A stretch of DNA of 64,000 nucleotides, from assembly GCA_020631235.1 (NCBI GenBank), contig JAHDHQ010000019.1, forward strand, positions 22,013 to 86,012, read 5' to 3'. Source of the stretch: Saprospiraceae bacterium (GTDB taxonomy: Bacteria; Bacteroidota; Bacteroidia; Chitinophagales; Saprospiraceae). How positions within the stretch are numbered: position 1 is the first letter of the stretch; every line of letters begins with the position of its first letter. Below are positions 1 to 9,377 of this stretch, piece after piece. The translations under genes and the position numbers were made by a program. A model generated the notes under the pieces. The model did not search any database, had not been told where the DNA came from, and saw only the letters and a list, made by a program, of their open reading frames with translations.

Positions 1-623
1 AAAATGGGATCCTTTTTAAGGTTAATATTAGTCATGGACAAAAAACTGGATTTTTCATTGACCAAAGACCTAATCGAAAATTGGTAGAACAATTTAGTTT
101 TAATAAAAAAGTTTGTAATCTATTTTGCTACACGGGTGGGTTTAGTATGTATGCCAAACGAGGGGGAGCTTCTTCTATAGACTCAGTAGATATATCGCAA
201 ACGGCATTGGACATAGCCCATGAAAATGCTCAATTAAACAAACAAAAAGATGGTCATCACTTTCTGTCGGCAGATATAATGAAGGTATTAGATGACCCAA
301 CTTTTCCTATATATGATTTAATGATTGTAGACCCTCCTGCCTTTGCAAAGAGTGTTAGAAAAAAACACGCAGCGGTTAAAGCATACCAACGATTAAATGT
401 GCTAGCGTTGCGTAAGGTTGCACCAGGAGGAATTATGTTTACTTTTTCTTGTTCTCAGGTAGTCGATCCACTATTATTTGAAAACACCATACGCTCTGCA
501 GGTATTATTTCAGGCCGAAAAATCAGTGTGCTTAAAAAACTCAGCCAAGGCATGGATCATCCAGTAAACATTTTCCATCCAGAAGGAAGATATCTAAAAG
601 GTTTAATGTTAGCTGTAGAGTAG
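1..623 (+). CDS. Class I rRNA large-subunit methyltransferase, RlmI-like (5' truncated by window edge)
   Basis: The reading frame is open from base 3, upstream of the ORF-track start (a TTG at 81 that is internal), so the gene begins outside the window. The first visible residues include HGQKTGFFIDQRPNR, the signature that joins the N-terminal RNA-binding part to the Rossmann methyltransferase domain in RlmI/RlmK-type 23S rRNA m5C methyltransferases. SAM-binding motif I appears as LFCYTGGFSMYA, an acidic motif as DSVDIS, motif IV as VDPPAFAKS and a late motif as TFSCSQVV. The expected role is methylation of a 23S rRNA cytosine in the cytoplasm. The exact target is inferred from family only. 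The N-terminal PUA domain, if present, is outside the window. Confidence 0.9.
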   Translation, partial: NGILFKVNISHGQKTGFFIDQRPNRKLVEQFSFNKKVCNLFCYTGGFSMYAKRGGASSIDSVDISQTALDIAHENAQLNKQKDGHHFLSADIMKVLDDPTFPIYDLMIVDPPAFAKSVRKKHAAVKAYQRLNVLALRKVAPGGIMFTFSCSQVVDPLLFENTIRSAGIISGRKISVLKKLSQGMDHPVNIFHPEGRYLKGLMLAVE

Positions 624-720
624 CTAGATTTTTTATTTTTTACAGTCTGCTAGATGTTTTTTTTTACCTTTATGAGAGATCGTTTTAGCTGTATCTACTC
701 CTAAAACCAATACACCAAGA

Positions 721-2304
721 ATGAAGAAAACTTTTGTAGCCGCATTCTCAATTTTTTGGCTATTAATCATCTTAATCGAATACGGAAATAAACATTTTCT
801 GCATCGTTTAGCTTTCGAAAATTTTAAATTTCCGGGATTGGCAGTCCTAGTCATTAGCTTTATAAGCCTGGCTACTTTTGTATCGAGCAATTACAACAAG
901 AAAATCGGAATTGGAAAACAATGGAATGGTATATCTATGATCCTTTCTTTTTTCCTTTTTTTACTCTTTGTCATCTATCCTAATTTTGAATATGGAGGGT
1001 TACAAGCTTCGGCTTCTTATTTATTTATTGCCTTCTTTAAATGTCTGGGAGTATTTCTTAGCGTTGCCTTTATTTGGCTCTCAGGACTTTTTGCTGGACA
1101 GTGGATAAATAAAAAACTAGGTTTTCAGCTACATAAATACCATTCTTCCTACTTAGACCTGTGTACTGGTGTTTTGGTTCAATGTTGTTTATTATTGTTA
1201 ATCGCAGCGATTGGTTTACTTAATGCATTTGTCATAATACCTCTATTGTTGCTACCATTTATTATCAATTATACTTACTTGGGTCCTTTTTTTAAAAAAG
1301 CACTTTTAGCACCGGTCTTTACAAGAACGAAAGATTCGCCTATTGTGGTTAGCTTATTTCTACTCTTTGCTTTTTTTATGAGTATTAATTTCATTACCAA
1401 TATGGCCCCTTTCCCAAGTGGTTTTGATTCTCGTAATTATTATATAAATATAAGTAGACTATTGGGTCTTAATGGAGGCTTAATAGAAGGCTATCAACCG
1501 TATCCTTGGTCCTTATTTATTGCCCAAGGTTTTGCTGCTTTTAAAAGTTCGTACGTAGCGCTAATGCTTTCATTCAGTTCTATTGTGATTTGTTTATATG
1601 GCGTGTTTGAATGGTGTAAAAACTACTTAAATCTATCCACATTGCATTCGATGATGGTCATTTTAGCCTTTGCTATTATACCGGCAGTTGGGAATCATAT
1701 GTTTATCGAATTAAAAGTAGATTTCGGATTAATGATTTTTCAGATGGCTTCTGTGCTATTATTGTTTGACATTATCGCAAAATATAAGGACGAGAAAGCT
1801 GTCTCATTTAAAGATTTACTGCCGCTGATCATTGTATTAGGTGTTTATTCTGGATTTGCCACAAGTATCAAGGTAATCAACTTGTATTTAATATTTTCCA
1901 TAGTAATCATATGCTGGACCATTTATTTTAGGTTTTTAGGCTTCCTAAGTCTTTTTATGATTTTAATGGGACTTACCATTATCGGAGATTTTGATGCCAT
2001 CAGTGGTTTAAGTGAATACCACCTTAGCATGGACATCATTAAATACGTTTTGTTTTTTGGTGGAATTGCCTTGTTTGTTCTTTTGATGATAAGACAGCCT
2101 AAAAAGGGAATGTTTATGGTTAAATCTACAGCCATTTATGGTTTGATTATTTTGTGTATGATGGCTCCGTGGTTGGGTAAAAACTACATTGAAACAAAAT
2201 CATTAAGTCCTAATAAAGTACTTTTCGGGAAAGCTATTGGTCCTGGTATCAACATGAAGAAACTAGTCAATACATATAATCGATCTAAAAAGAAGAATAA
2301 ATAG
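721..2304 (+). CDS. Polytopic membrane protein, possible N-terminal part of a GT-C-type glycosyltransferase
   Basis: A 527-aa protein made almost wholly of hydrophobic helices (about a dozen segments), with a loop reading GFDSRNYYINISRLLG and GYQPYPWSLFIAQGF. The short polar loop with acidic residues between membrane segments, and the glycosyltransferase genes next door, suggest a polyprenyl-phosphate-sugar-using GT-C enzyme of the inner membrane, but I see no decisive motif. It ends in a lysine-rich tail (NRSKKKNK) and the next gene starts one base after the stop codon in the +1 frame. That frame is itself open upstream of the next ATG, so the two may be one protein split by a frameshift in the A-rich tract at 2286-2300. 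Confidence 0.6.
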   Translation: MKKTFVAAFSIFWLLIILIEYGNKHFLHRLAFENFKFPGLAVLVISFISLATFVSSNYNKKIGIGKQWNGISMILSFFLFLLFVIYPNFEYGGLQASASYLFIAFFKCLGVFLSVAFIWLSGLFAGQWINKKLGFQLHKYHSSYLDLCTGVLVQCCLLLLIAAIGLLNAFVIIPLLLLPFIINYTYLGPFFKKALLAPVFTRTKDSPIVVSLFLLFAFFMSINFITNMAPFPSGFDSRNYYINISRLLGLNGGLIEGYQPYPWSLFIAQGFAAFKSSYVALMLSFSSIVICLYGVFEWCKNYLNLSTLHSMMVILAFAIIPAVGNHMFIELKVDFGLMIFQMASVLLLFDIIAKYKDEKAVSFKDLLPLIIVLGVYSGFATSIKVINLYLIFSIVIICWTIYFRFLGFLSLFMILMGLTIIGDFDAISGLSEYHLSMDIIKYVLFFGGIALFVLLMIRQPKKGMFMVKSTAIYGLIILCMMAPWLGKNYIETKSLSPNKVLFGKAIGPGINMKKLVNTYNRSKKKNK

Positions 2305-2305
2305 C

Positions 2306-3706
2306 ATGAATACCAAAACACATATGCTACATCCCTTTAAGAAGTTTATATGGCTTATCTGTCTATGTAGCTTTCTTTTTCCCGTATTTTCTTCTGCTCA
2401 AGGCACTCTAAAAGATGGGAATGCAAAACGAGAAGAAATCCAACGATATTTTGGTTATGAGACCTTAATGTATAGATATCTGACTATCCCTTATGACTTA
2501 AGCATGAATACTAATGAGCGTGGGGATTTTGTAGACATTGGATTTTTATTTTTGATATTATTGCCTCTACTTTTCTTTATCAAATACCGAGAAAAGTGGT
2601 GGGTACTGATAGGCATGCCTATCCTACTCCTGTTTCTATTTGTCATTTCCACCTCTAATGGTTTTATTTTCCAGCACAGCACCAATCAATTGCTGGTCAA
2701 TAACAGTGGACAAACCCATTATGAAATAAATGGGGAAAGTGATGGCATAGCTATGATCATCATTAAGGCCATGTATAATGTTAATAATGCAATCTATAAA
2801 CCCTTCAATGCATTAGGCAATGCCGTTTCTGGAGAGCAAGATTATGTAACTTATCCTTTAGTGTTACTTATTTTTATTGGTATTTGTGCTTTGTTGTTTT
2901 TCAATTTCAGGAAAAATGGGAGTTGGTTTAAATTACTTGCGGCCTCGCTCTTTTTAGTCTATATATTCTTTTGGTATATATTATCATCTGGTATCATCTG
3001 GTATGGATTTTTTGGATGGTTGTTAGGTGTAGTGTGTATGGTATTATTATTGCCTGACAATACCAAGAGTACGATCAATAGGTGGACCTATATGGGCAGT
3101 TATACCATTATTGGTTTATGGATAATAGTGGCTTTTGTATCTCGAATGTCAAATATAAACCCTGGAGGTGGTGCAGCATCACTGGGTAAAAATATGGTTA
3201 ATCCAGTCTTTCTCCAACAAGTGGTAGGAAAGGCCAATGAGAAACAAATCTTAGACATGTTTTATCATGATCTGGGATCGGCCACTAAAAAAATAAATAG
3301 AGATAAAAACGCTCTAGTGTACAGAGTCGGAACGAGCTTTAGCTATTTTATCGACAACAATCATAAAAGAGTCTTCATGGATAACCAATTAGGTTTTTTC
3401 AGAAGATTGGAGAAAAGATATCCAGACAAACAAGAGCGTGCAGACGTTTTAAAAGCATCAAACTTTAAATATTTGATTATAGATTTAAATACCCCGACAT
3501 TGGACAATACCCCAGAACAAAGTCTTGTAGATAAATTTAATGGTCTAATAGAGTTTGTATATAAAAACCCAAAAGTGAAATTACTCGCAACTAATAGACA
3601 AGTAAAAGTACTAGGCCCAGATGGGAAGCCGACAAATAAGCTGGCTTTTAATATCTTTGGTAAAGTGGTCTCCAATGGAACTTTTGCCATCTATGAGATA
3701 TTGTAA
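2306..3706 (+). CDS. Membrane protein with C-terminal soluble domain, possible second half of a GT-C enzyme
   Basis: A 466-aa protein starting one base after the preceding stop. The N-terminus resembles a signal or membrane segment ending in FSSAQG. It is followed by EIQRYFGYETLMYRYLTIPYD, several membrane helices (about residues 75-290), and a soluble C-terminal domain (about 300-466) with YLIIDLNTPTLDNTPE. A C-terminal soluble domain after membrane helices is common in large GT-C-type glycosyltransferases. Translational coupling to the upstream gene is clear from the spacing. Whether this is a real second subunit or the rear part of a frameshifted single protein cannot be decided from this sequence alone. 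Function is inferred from topology and neighbours. Confidence 0.6.
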   Translation: MNTKTHMLHPFKKFIWLICLCSFLFPVFSSAQGTLKDGNAKREEIQRYFGYETLMYRYLTIPYDLSMNTNERGDFVDIGFLFLILLPLLFFIKYREKWWVLIGMPILLLFLFVISTSNGFIFQHSTNQLLVNNSGQTHYEINGESDGIAMIIIKAMYNVNNAIYKPFNALGNAVSGEQDYVTYPLVLLIFIGICALLFFNFRKNGSWFKLLAASLFLVYIFFWYILSSGIIWYGFFGWLLGVVCMVLLLPDNTKSTINRWTYMGSYTIIGLWIIVAFVSRMSNINPGGGAASLGKNMVNPVFLQQVVGKANEKQILDMFYHDLGSATKKINRDKNALVYRVGTSFSYFIDNNHKRVFMDNQLGFFRRLEKRYPDKQERADVLKASNFKYLIIDLNTPTLDNTPEQSLVDKFNGLIEFVYKNPKVKLLATNRQVKVLGPDGKPTNKLAFNIFGKVVSNGTFAIYEIL

Positions 3707-3720
3707 TATTAATAAACCGA

Positions 3721-4404
3721 ATGCCAACTAATTTAAAAGATAAGGTCTACATCATCATTCCCGCAAAGAATGAGCAAAACCACATCTCTGAGGTAATTAA
3801 TAAGACCTTGAATGCTGGTTTTAGCAACATCATTGTGGTAAATGATGGAAGTACAGACGAAACTAAATTAGTGGCGGAAAAGTATCCCGCTGTCAAAGTT
3901 CTTTCCCACATTATCAACCTTGGTCCTGGAGCTTCTACATATACTGGTATTAAATATTCTATAAAGAAAGGTGCAAAATACATTGCTACCATTGATGCTG
4001 ATAATCAACATAATCCAGCTAATTTAAATAACCTACTCAACCATATCACGGAGCACGAACTGGATTTAGTGATTGGGAGTCGATTTATGAAGAAAAATAA
4101 AATTCCTTCCTCTAGAATATTCTATAATAAGATCGGAAACATCATCAGTTATTTTATTACAGGTGTGTATATGTCAGATAGCCAATCAGGCATAAAAATT
4201 ATGGATAAAAGTTTTGCTGAGAAACTCGCTATGAATTACAATGGTTTTGAGTTTTGTATAGAAATCATTAAACAAGCAAAAATCCATGATGCAAAAATGA
4301 AAGAGATACCTATCGATGTCCGATACACTAAAGCCTCCATGCAAAAAGGACAAAATTTAGTGACTGGTTTTTCTATGGTTGCACGACTGTTAAAACCATT
4401 TTAG
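3721..4404 (+). CDS. Family 2 glycosyltransferase (DPM1/GtrB-like)
   Basis: A 227-aa GT-A fold enzyme. It opens with VYIIIPAKNEQNHI, then VVNDGSTDET (nucleotide-binding) and TIDADNQHNP, whose DAD is the metal/UDP-binding DxD-type motif. There are no C-terminal membrane helices, so it looks like the compact DPM1-like type that loads a sugar onto a polyprenyl phosphate at the inner membrane's cytoplasmic face. That would supply the donor a GT-C partner needs, and the two membrane genes just upstream are candidates. It begins 14 bases after the upstream stop and probably shares its transcript. Its last 4 bases overlap the end of the convergent GT4 gene. Confidence 0.9.
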   Translation: MPTNLKDKVYIIIPAKNEQNHISEVINKTLNAGFSNIIVVNDGSTDETKLVAEKYPAVKVLSHIINLGPGASTYTGIKYSIKKGAKYIATIDADNQHNPANLNNLLNHITEHELDLVIGSRFMKKNKIPSSRIFYNKIGNIISYFITGVYMSDSQSGIKIMDKSFAEKLAMNYNGFEFCIEIIKQAKIHDAKMKEIPIDVRYTKASMQKGQNLVTGFSMVARLLKPF

Positions 4405-5492
4405 TTATTCTGAGTCTTCGTTCTTAACAAATTAATGATTCTTTTTTTCAATGCAATGCTTTGGTTTATCCTTGCTGCTTTTAATGCTTTTAATGCTTCA
4501 GTGGACTGATTTTTATCTGGATCAACCCATTGCTTCTGCAAACTAGTTAACCACGCATTTTTCTCAAAGTCCAGCAAAGTAGCACAGCCTCCAGCTATTT
4601 CTTTATATGCTTCTATGTTACTTAAAAACAAAGGCAACTTATAGGCCATGGCTTCTATGACAGGCATTCCAAATCCTTCATAGTGAGAAGTACTCAAATA
4701 AGCATCTGCGTGTTTATACCATGTGTTCTTTTCTTCAGTCGAAACATATCCTGTTAGGATTATTTTATTCGACCCTATATTTTCTAACTGCTGATAAAAG
4801 GCTTTATTTTTCCATCCATCACCGCCCAATATTACCAAGGAGTAATCATCGTTTTCTTTTACAAATTGTTCAAAGACTTCCACTAAAAAAGAATAGTTTT
4901 TTCTAGGTTCTATGGTTCCAACTGCCAATAAATATGGGCCTAAAATCGGTTTTGTTTCAGAACCTTCACTAAATGGAAATGAAGCTATTTCAGGGTAAAG
5001 TGGATATATTTTTTCTTTTAATTCATGATCAAAATGCACAAGTTCATTTTTGGTGGTTGTGCTATTAACAATGATTAAATCCGTTTGTCGTAAAATTTTC
5101 CTAATAAACCATTGGTGCATTTTTACGCTTAACCATGGATGAAATTGGGGATAGTGAATAGGACTTAAATCGTGTATTACTGTTAAGCGCTTTGTTCTCC
5201 TATTTATACGTAAAGGACCAAAATGAGCTGGTTCGATGACCAAATCAAAGCCTTGTCTATTTACATAATTAGGTATGTGGATTAAACTTCTCAGCCTTTG
5301 GTGCAGAGGCCATTTTTTTAACTTAATTAATTTAGTTTTTGCTTTAATCTTTGAGGATTCAAAAGGTACGATGCATTCTAGATTTGCATCGCTAAACTCT
5401 TGTTGAAACCATTCTAAAAGCATGGTGTTATAATGGCTAATACCTGCATTCTGCAAGAGTAGAGAATCACCATAAAAACCAATTTTTTTCAT
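4401..5492 (-). CDS. Family 4 glycosyltransferase
   Basis: A 363-aa GT-B enzyme. The C-terminal half carries AVGTIEPRKNYSFLVEVF, the acceptor/donor interface typical of GT4 mannosyl- and rhamnosyltransferases, and HYEGFGMPVIEAMA, the E-x7-E donor-binding motif. The N-terminus MKKIGFYGDSLLLQNAGI lacks a signal peptide, so it acts in the cytoplasm, probably on a lipid-linked glycan. Its start overlaps the stop of the upstream GT4 gene by 4 bases, so the two are translationally coupled. Sugar specificity is unknown. Confidence 0.93.
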   Translation of the reverse strand: MKKIGFYGDSLLLQNAGISHYNTMLLEWFQQEFSDANLECIVPFESSKIKAKTKLIKLKKWPLHQRLRSLIHIPNYVNRQGFDLVIEPAHFGPLRINRRTKRLTVIHDLSPIHYPQFHPWLSVKMHQWFIRKILRQTDLIIVNSTTTKNELVHFDHELKEKIYPLYPEIASFPFSEGSETKPILGPYLLAVGTIEPRKNYSFLVEVFEQFVKENDDYSLVILGGDGWKNKAFYQQLENIGSNKIILTGYVSTEEKNTWYKHADAYLSTSHYEGFGMPVIEAMAYKLPLFLSNIEAYKEIAGGCATLLDFEKNAWLTSLQKQWVDPDKNQSTEALKALKAARINQSIALKKRIINLLRTKTQNN

Positions 5493-6574
5493 CCGTTTAA
5501 TAAGTTGTTGTAGGCTCGAATATATTGGTCTACCGTATCTTGTAAATAAAACGTTTTTGGTTCACGATACTGCCAATCATCTTTCTCGGCTTGCTCGATA
5601 CATCTTGCTAAGTCCTCTGCAGTTTGTGATTGCATCTCAAGGTAATGACCACCTACTACTTCCTTTAAAGCGCCTCTTCCAGAGCTAATAATATTTGTGC
5701 CTAAGGCCACCGATTCGGCGGCCACAAAACAAAACCCTTCTGAATACGATGGAATGATAACAGCTTTTGCTTGGCGCACCTTCGTTTTTAACTCTTGAAA
5801 TTCCATTTGATCAATTAATCGAACATGATTTTTAATATCTAACGAATCGATTATTTGCTGAAGATGTTTTCTGCTTTGTTTATCATTGCTCACAATTAAA
5901 TCTAAAAGTACAGCCTTGCCCTTTTGCTTTAAGATAGCCAATGCTTCCAAGATTAAGTGTATGCCTTTAGATACGCCTACCCTCCCATAATAGAGATAAG
6001 CTTTAGATGTTTCCTTTTGGTCACTCACATGGTATTCATCATAATTTAATCCATTATAAATCATCTGAACCTTAGCTTCCTTTATTCCAGCGTCAATGAG
6101 TGCCTGCTGCGTAAATTTAGATACAGCTATGAAGCGGCTAAATCTAAAACTAAGTATCCATTGTTCGAATAAGTAATGTAATAGTTTACTAGGTGCAGAC
6201 ATGTTTGGCAGTTTAAACCACAGTTTTGTCCAAGCCTCATGAAAGGTAATTATGGATTTCTTCTTATTTACATGAGCTGCTATTATTGCCGGTACGGCAG
6301 CATTGTAGGACGTTGTATGTATGATATCTGCATGGCTAGCTAAACGGATACATTTAAACCAAGTAAAAAAAGTAAATAAATATCTATTACTATATCTAGT
6401 TCTGATAATTTCTATACCCTGGTAGCTTTGTTGCGATGGTAAGCCTTCAGCGCCACTGGTAAAGACATAAACTTTGTTTCCTTTGTCGACAAGAGCCGAA
6501 GCCAGTTTTAGAAAGAGTGTTTCTACCCCACCTATTTTAGGATAAAAATTTTCGAGTACAAAGAGAATGTTCAT
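5489..6574 (-). CDS. Family 4 glycosyltransferase
   Basis: A 361-aa GT-B enzyme. The N-terminus MNILFVLENFYPKIGGVETL is the classic GT4 glycine-rich start. The C-terminal domain has YYGRVGVSKGIHLILEAL and SYSEGFCFVAAESVALG, in which E-x7-E binds the nucleotide sugar. It is the middle gene of a three-gene minus-strand operon (DUF2304 protein, this gene, then the second GT4), with a 10-base gap upstream and a 4-base overlap downstream. It probably builds an exported polysaccharide or glycolipid. Substrate is not predictable. Confidence 0.93.
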   Translation of the reverse strand: MNILFVLENFYPKIGGVETLFLKLASALVDKGNKVYVFTSGAEGLPSQQSYQGIEIIRTRYSNRYLFTFFTWFKCIRLASHADIIHTTSYNAAVPAIIAAHVNKKKSIITFHEAWTKLWFKLPNMSAPSKLLHYLFEQWILSFRFSRFIAVSKFTQQALIDAGIKEAKVQMIYNGLNYDEYHVSDQKETSKAYLYYGRVGVSKGIHLILEALAILKQKGKAVLLDLIVSNDKQSRKHLQQIIDSLDIKNHVRLIDQMEFQELKTKVRQAKAVIIPSYSEGFCFVAAESVALGTNIISSGRGALKEVVGGHYLEMQSQTAEDLARCIEQAEKDDWQYREPKTFYLQDTVDQYIRAYNNLLNG

Positions 6575-6584
6575 TTAGATGGTT

Positions 6585-6920
6585 CTAATCTTGGTCATCA
6601 TTGTCTAAAGCTATCTTTCTAACCAACTCAGTTATTTGTGATTCGAGTTTTTCTACAACCGCAGAAAGATAAAATACTATAGAAAACATGAAACCTAATG
6701 CTACAAAGATAATAGCATTTACATTGCTTTTTATGCCTAAGATTCGAGCAACAGGAACGGAAATTTCATTGGGTAAAAATGCAAGTGCACTTAAAGCTGT
6801 CCAGAATAAAACCCAAAATATAGTACTTGTGTACAGTCGTTTTTTACGTCTGTATTGTATAATAACCCTAGTTGCGTAGGTTATTGAAATTAAGGGTACT
6901 ATCCACTGATATATTTCCAA
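6585..6920 (-). CDS. DUF2304 family small membrane protein
   Basis: A 111-aa protein with three hydrophobic segments (about residues 5-20, 32-50 and 68-88) and a charged, coiled-coil-like tail (VVEKLESQITELVRKIAL). This layout matches the DUF2304 family, small membrane proteins encoded next to glycosyltransferases in polysaccharide loci; the neighbourhood here agrees. It is first in the minus-strand GT4 operon. A scaffold or regulator role at the membrane is inference; the family has no settled function. Confidence 0.8.
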   Translation of the reverse strand: MEIYQWIVPLISITYATRVIIQYRRKKRLYTSTIFWVLFWTALSALAFLPNEISVPVARILGIKSNVNAIIFVALGFMFSIVFYLSAVVEKLESQITELVRKIALDNDDQD

Positions 6921-7044
6921 TGTCCAGGTTTAGACTATGTAAAATCAAATTTTATTCCACTATTTCTTAATTCATTAAAAATTCTAGGTTTAGGCTCAAC
7001 TATTAAACATTTAGTATGTTATTTTTATAGAAATACTAACAATA

Positions 7045-7515
7045 ATGACTGCAGTAGGAATAATTTTAGCGAGTGTTGTGACCATGGAATTTGTAGCTTG
7101 GTTTGCTCACAAATATGTGATGCATGGTTTTTTGTGGGTATGGCACGAAGATCATCACAAGCCTCATCATGAAAAAGATGGATTCTTTGAAAAAAATGAT
7201 TTGTTCTTTTTAGTTTTTGCCATTCCAAGTATGCTTTGTTACATTTTCGGGACGCTATTTGCAGAGTACCGATTTATGCTATATATAGGTATAGGTATAT
7301 CTGTTTACGGATTGATATACTTTTTGATTCACGATGTATATATCCATCAAAGATTTAAATGGTTTAGACAATTAGACAGTAAATACTCTAGAGGAATATT
7401 AAGAGCTCATGGGGCCCACCACGCTGTCCAAACGAAAGAAGATTGTGAGTCTTTTGGTTTGTTAGTTGTTTCTATGAAATATTTCCAAAAGCGAAAAAGA
7501 AAACTTGCGAGCTAA
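7045..7515 (+). CDS. crtZ: Beta-carotene hydroxylase (CrtZ-type, fatty-acid hydroxylase superfamily)
   Basis: A 156-aa membrane di-iron hydroxylase. The histidine boxes are visible in order: HKYVMHG, HEDHHKPHH, HDVYIHQRF and HGAHHAVQ, the CrtZ pattern that binds two irons. Membrane helices sit at the N-terminus and at about residues 52-95. Known members add hydroxyl groups at C3/C3' of beta-carotene rings to give zeaxanthin, which fits the pigmented Bacteroidota. No other carotenoid gene is in the window. The gene stands alone on the plus strand and ends at a strong hairpin shared with the convergent gene. Confidence 0.93.
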   Translation: MTAVGIILASVVTMEFVAWFAHKYVMHGFLWVWHEDHHKPHHEKDGFFEKNDLFFLVFAIPSMLCYIFGTLFAEYRFMLYIGIGISVYGLIYFLIHDVYIHQRFKWFRQLDSKYSRGILRAHGAHHAVQTKEDCESFGLLVVSMKYFQKRKRKLAS

Positions 7516-7537
7516 TAATGCGCATGAATGCATACTT

Positions 7538-7574
7538 AAAAAGGAGAAAATCAAGGCTTGATTTTCTCCTTTTT
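7538..7574. terminator. Bidirectional terminator between crtZ and the T9SS gene
   Basis: A perfect 17-bp inverted repeat (AAAAAGGAGAAAATCAA, loop GGC, and its complement) lies between two convergent genes. It has A-runs on one side and T-runs on the other, so it can work in both directions as an intrinsic terminator. Confidence 0.9.
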
Positions 7575-7578
7575 ATAT

Positions 7579-9222
7579 TTATTGCACCATTAATTTAAAG
7601 CTTTGTCTTAAGCCGTACTCATCACTGACTTGGATAAAATAGATACCTTTTGCATTCGGCGCTTGAAAGCTATTTTCTCCTAATTTCATTTTACGCAATA
7701 GTTTACCATTACTATTGAATAGTTGTATGTTTTGCATCGATGATTTACAACTAATACGAACCTTTTCTGCTGGAGAAACGACATTGGACAAAAGCCTACA
7801 ATTGTCTGATACATAATCCTCGGAGTGAGTAGATACTGGCGTGTTATTAAAAGCTTTAATTTCCTCGCAAACCGAAATGGTTTCCGTAATGTCAGGGCAA
7901 GGCAATTCTGCTCCATAATGAGCAAAGGCTGCAAAAGTAAATTCCACTACCCCACCTGGAGGAAACGTAAAAGTTTCCAGACCTAATAATCCTCTTCGTT
8001 CGCTAAAAGGTAAATCCTCAGAACAACTAGACCATTCTTCCATTTCTGCAGGATTGCCCGGAAAACAGTATTTAGTTACATCTGACGAACCTATGTTTAA
8101 TCCTGTTCCCCCTAAAGTAATGGGGATATCATCTTGCCAGGTACCATTTAAATTTTGCAAATACCCTTCAAAAGTTGATGGCAAGGAAGAAATCGGACTA
8201 CCATCATGATAAGCTATAAAATAATCGGTCGCTAGTTCTTTTAATGCACCATCCTCAAAAACAGTCGGTTTATCTATAAAAGAATAAGCCATAATAGGGA
8301 TATCACTACCGAAAGTAGGAATCGGTAATCCATCACAGGAATCAGATTGATTGGTTCCATCTAAGGCATCCTGATTGTACGCATACATAAATTCGCAAGA
8401 TTCACTATAACCTAAGTAATCATCGGCATAGCATCCAAGATCAGGATCGACAAACATAGCTATCCTAAAGTTTCTTAATTCTTCAAATTTTGTTTGAACT
8501 AATTTATAATCGAAAAAAGCAGTATGGCCTATGCTGTTTTGTCCTTCATAAATGCGGGCTAAAACTTGAACTTCCGTTTCTGTGGTTGATATAAGCTGAC
8601 CTGGAGCATCACTTAAATGATATACATAATAAAAAGCATGATCCGCATCCTTTATATATGGATAATCTCCAGATTCAGGGTCATAAATGCCATCGCCATT
8701 TTGGTCAAAAAATGGAGCTAAGCCTGGAAGGTGGTTTGGCAATTCAACATTGAAGATTTCTTGGAAAAATGGATTTCCAACTGCTGGCCATGATAAAATA
8801 TTTGCAGGAATCTCATCATCAATGCTTCCGTCCGCAAAATCATCCAAAAAAGAACCTATCTCTTGTTGGCTTGCTTCAAAAAACCTGTTAAATACAGGAA
8901 CAAGGTCTTCATATGGAACACCTGTTTCTGGGTTTATAGGTCCTGTCAAACCATAATTTGTTGTTTGTTGCGAGTAGGTTTCTGCTGAAAGAAAAGCATT
9001 GCCGACTGGATCATATCCCGACAACCACAAAGAACTCGTAAATGTTGTGTTTGCTCCTTGTGCTTTAATGGTAAAACCTGCATCATTGAATGATGTTTGG
9101 AAGAGCTTATTACCATTATGAATGGGTACAGCAATTTGGCTGTTTTCCAGGACTGCATACTGGTCTTGGGCAAATAGGAATGTAGTCGATAGTAAAACGA
9201 AAAGTGGTATTAAAGTTTTCAT
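7579..9222 (-). CDS. Secreted T9SS type A sorting-domain protein
   Basis: A 547-aa protein with a signal peptide (MKTLIPLFVLLSTTFLFAQ, cleaved after FAQ). Near residues 175-190 it has a calcium-loop-like stretch FDQNGDGIYDPESGDYPYI. The C-terminal ~75 residues form a T9SS sorting domain: NGKLLRKMKLG, then AKGIYFIQV and the basic end FKLMVQ. Secretion across the outer membrane by T9SS and cell-surface attachment or release are therefore predicted. The central region (about 30-460) has no enzyme motif I recognise. Several cysteines are present and could form disulfides outside the cell. Confidence 0.85.
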   Translation of the reverse strand: MKTLIPLFVLLSTTFLFAQDQYAVLENSQIAVPIHNGNKLFQTSFNDAGFTIKAQGANTTFTSSLWLSGYDPVGNAFLSAETYSQQTTNYGLTGPINPETGVPYEDLVPVFNRFFEASQQEIGSFLDDFADGSIDDEIPANILSWPAVGNPFFQEIFNVELPNHLPGLAPFFDQNGDGIYDPESGDYPYIKDADHAFYYVYHLSDAPGQLISTTETEVQVLARIYEGQNSIGHTAFFDYKLVQTKFEELRNFRIAMFVDPDLGCYADDYLGYSESCEFMYAYNQDALDGTNQSDSCDGLPIPTFGSDIPIMAYSFIDKPTVFEDGALKELATDYFIAYHDGSPISSLPSTFEGYLQNLNGTWQDDIPITLGGTGLNIGSSDVTKYCFPGNPAEMEEWSSCSEDLPFSERRGLLGLETFTFPPGGVVEFTFAAFAHYGAELPCPDITETISVCEEIKAFNNTPVSTHSEDYVSDNCRLLSNVVSPAEKVRISCKSSMQNIQLFNSNGKLLRKMKLGENSFQAPNAKGIYFIQVSDEYGLRQSFKLMVQ

Positions 9223-9326
9223 ACTAAATGATTTTGTGCTTGTTATATTGATACGATGATTGTCGAAGAAAGAACTACTATTTTTTTATTGGAAGTATAC
9301 TCATTTTGTCGGCAAAAAGCACAAAA

Positions 9327-9354
9327 AAAGGGGTGCTACATAGTAGTCCCCTTT
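9327..9354 (-). terminator. Intrinsic terminator after sucD
   Basis: On the minus strand AAAGGGG/CCCCTTT outer arms and CTAC/GTAG inner arms form a hairpin followed by a run of seven T. It lies just beyond the sucD stop and so ends the carA-eno-ftsB-sucD transcript. Confidence 0.85.
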
Positions 9355-9377
9355 ATTATTTATTTGTTTTCTAGTAT

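Noticed and set aside
721-6920. Horizontally acquired capsule island
   Set aside because: Glycosyltransferase genes often move, but base composition looks like the flanks and no integrase, IS or tRNA border is visible.
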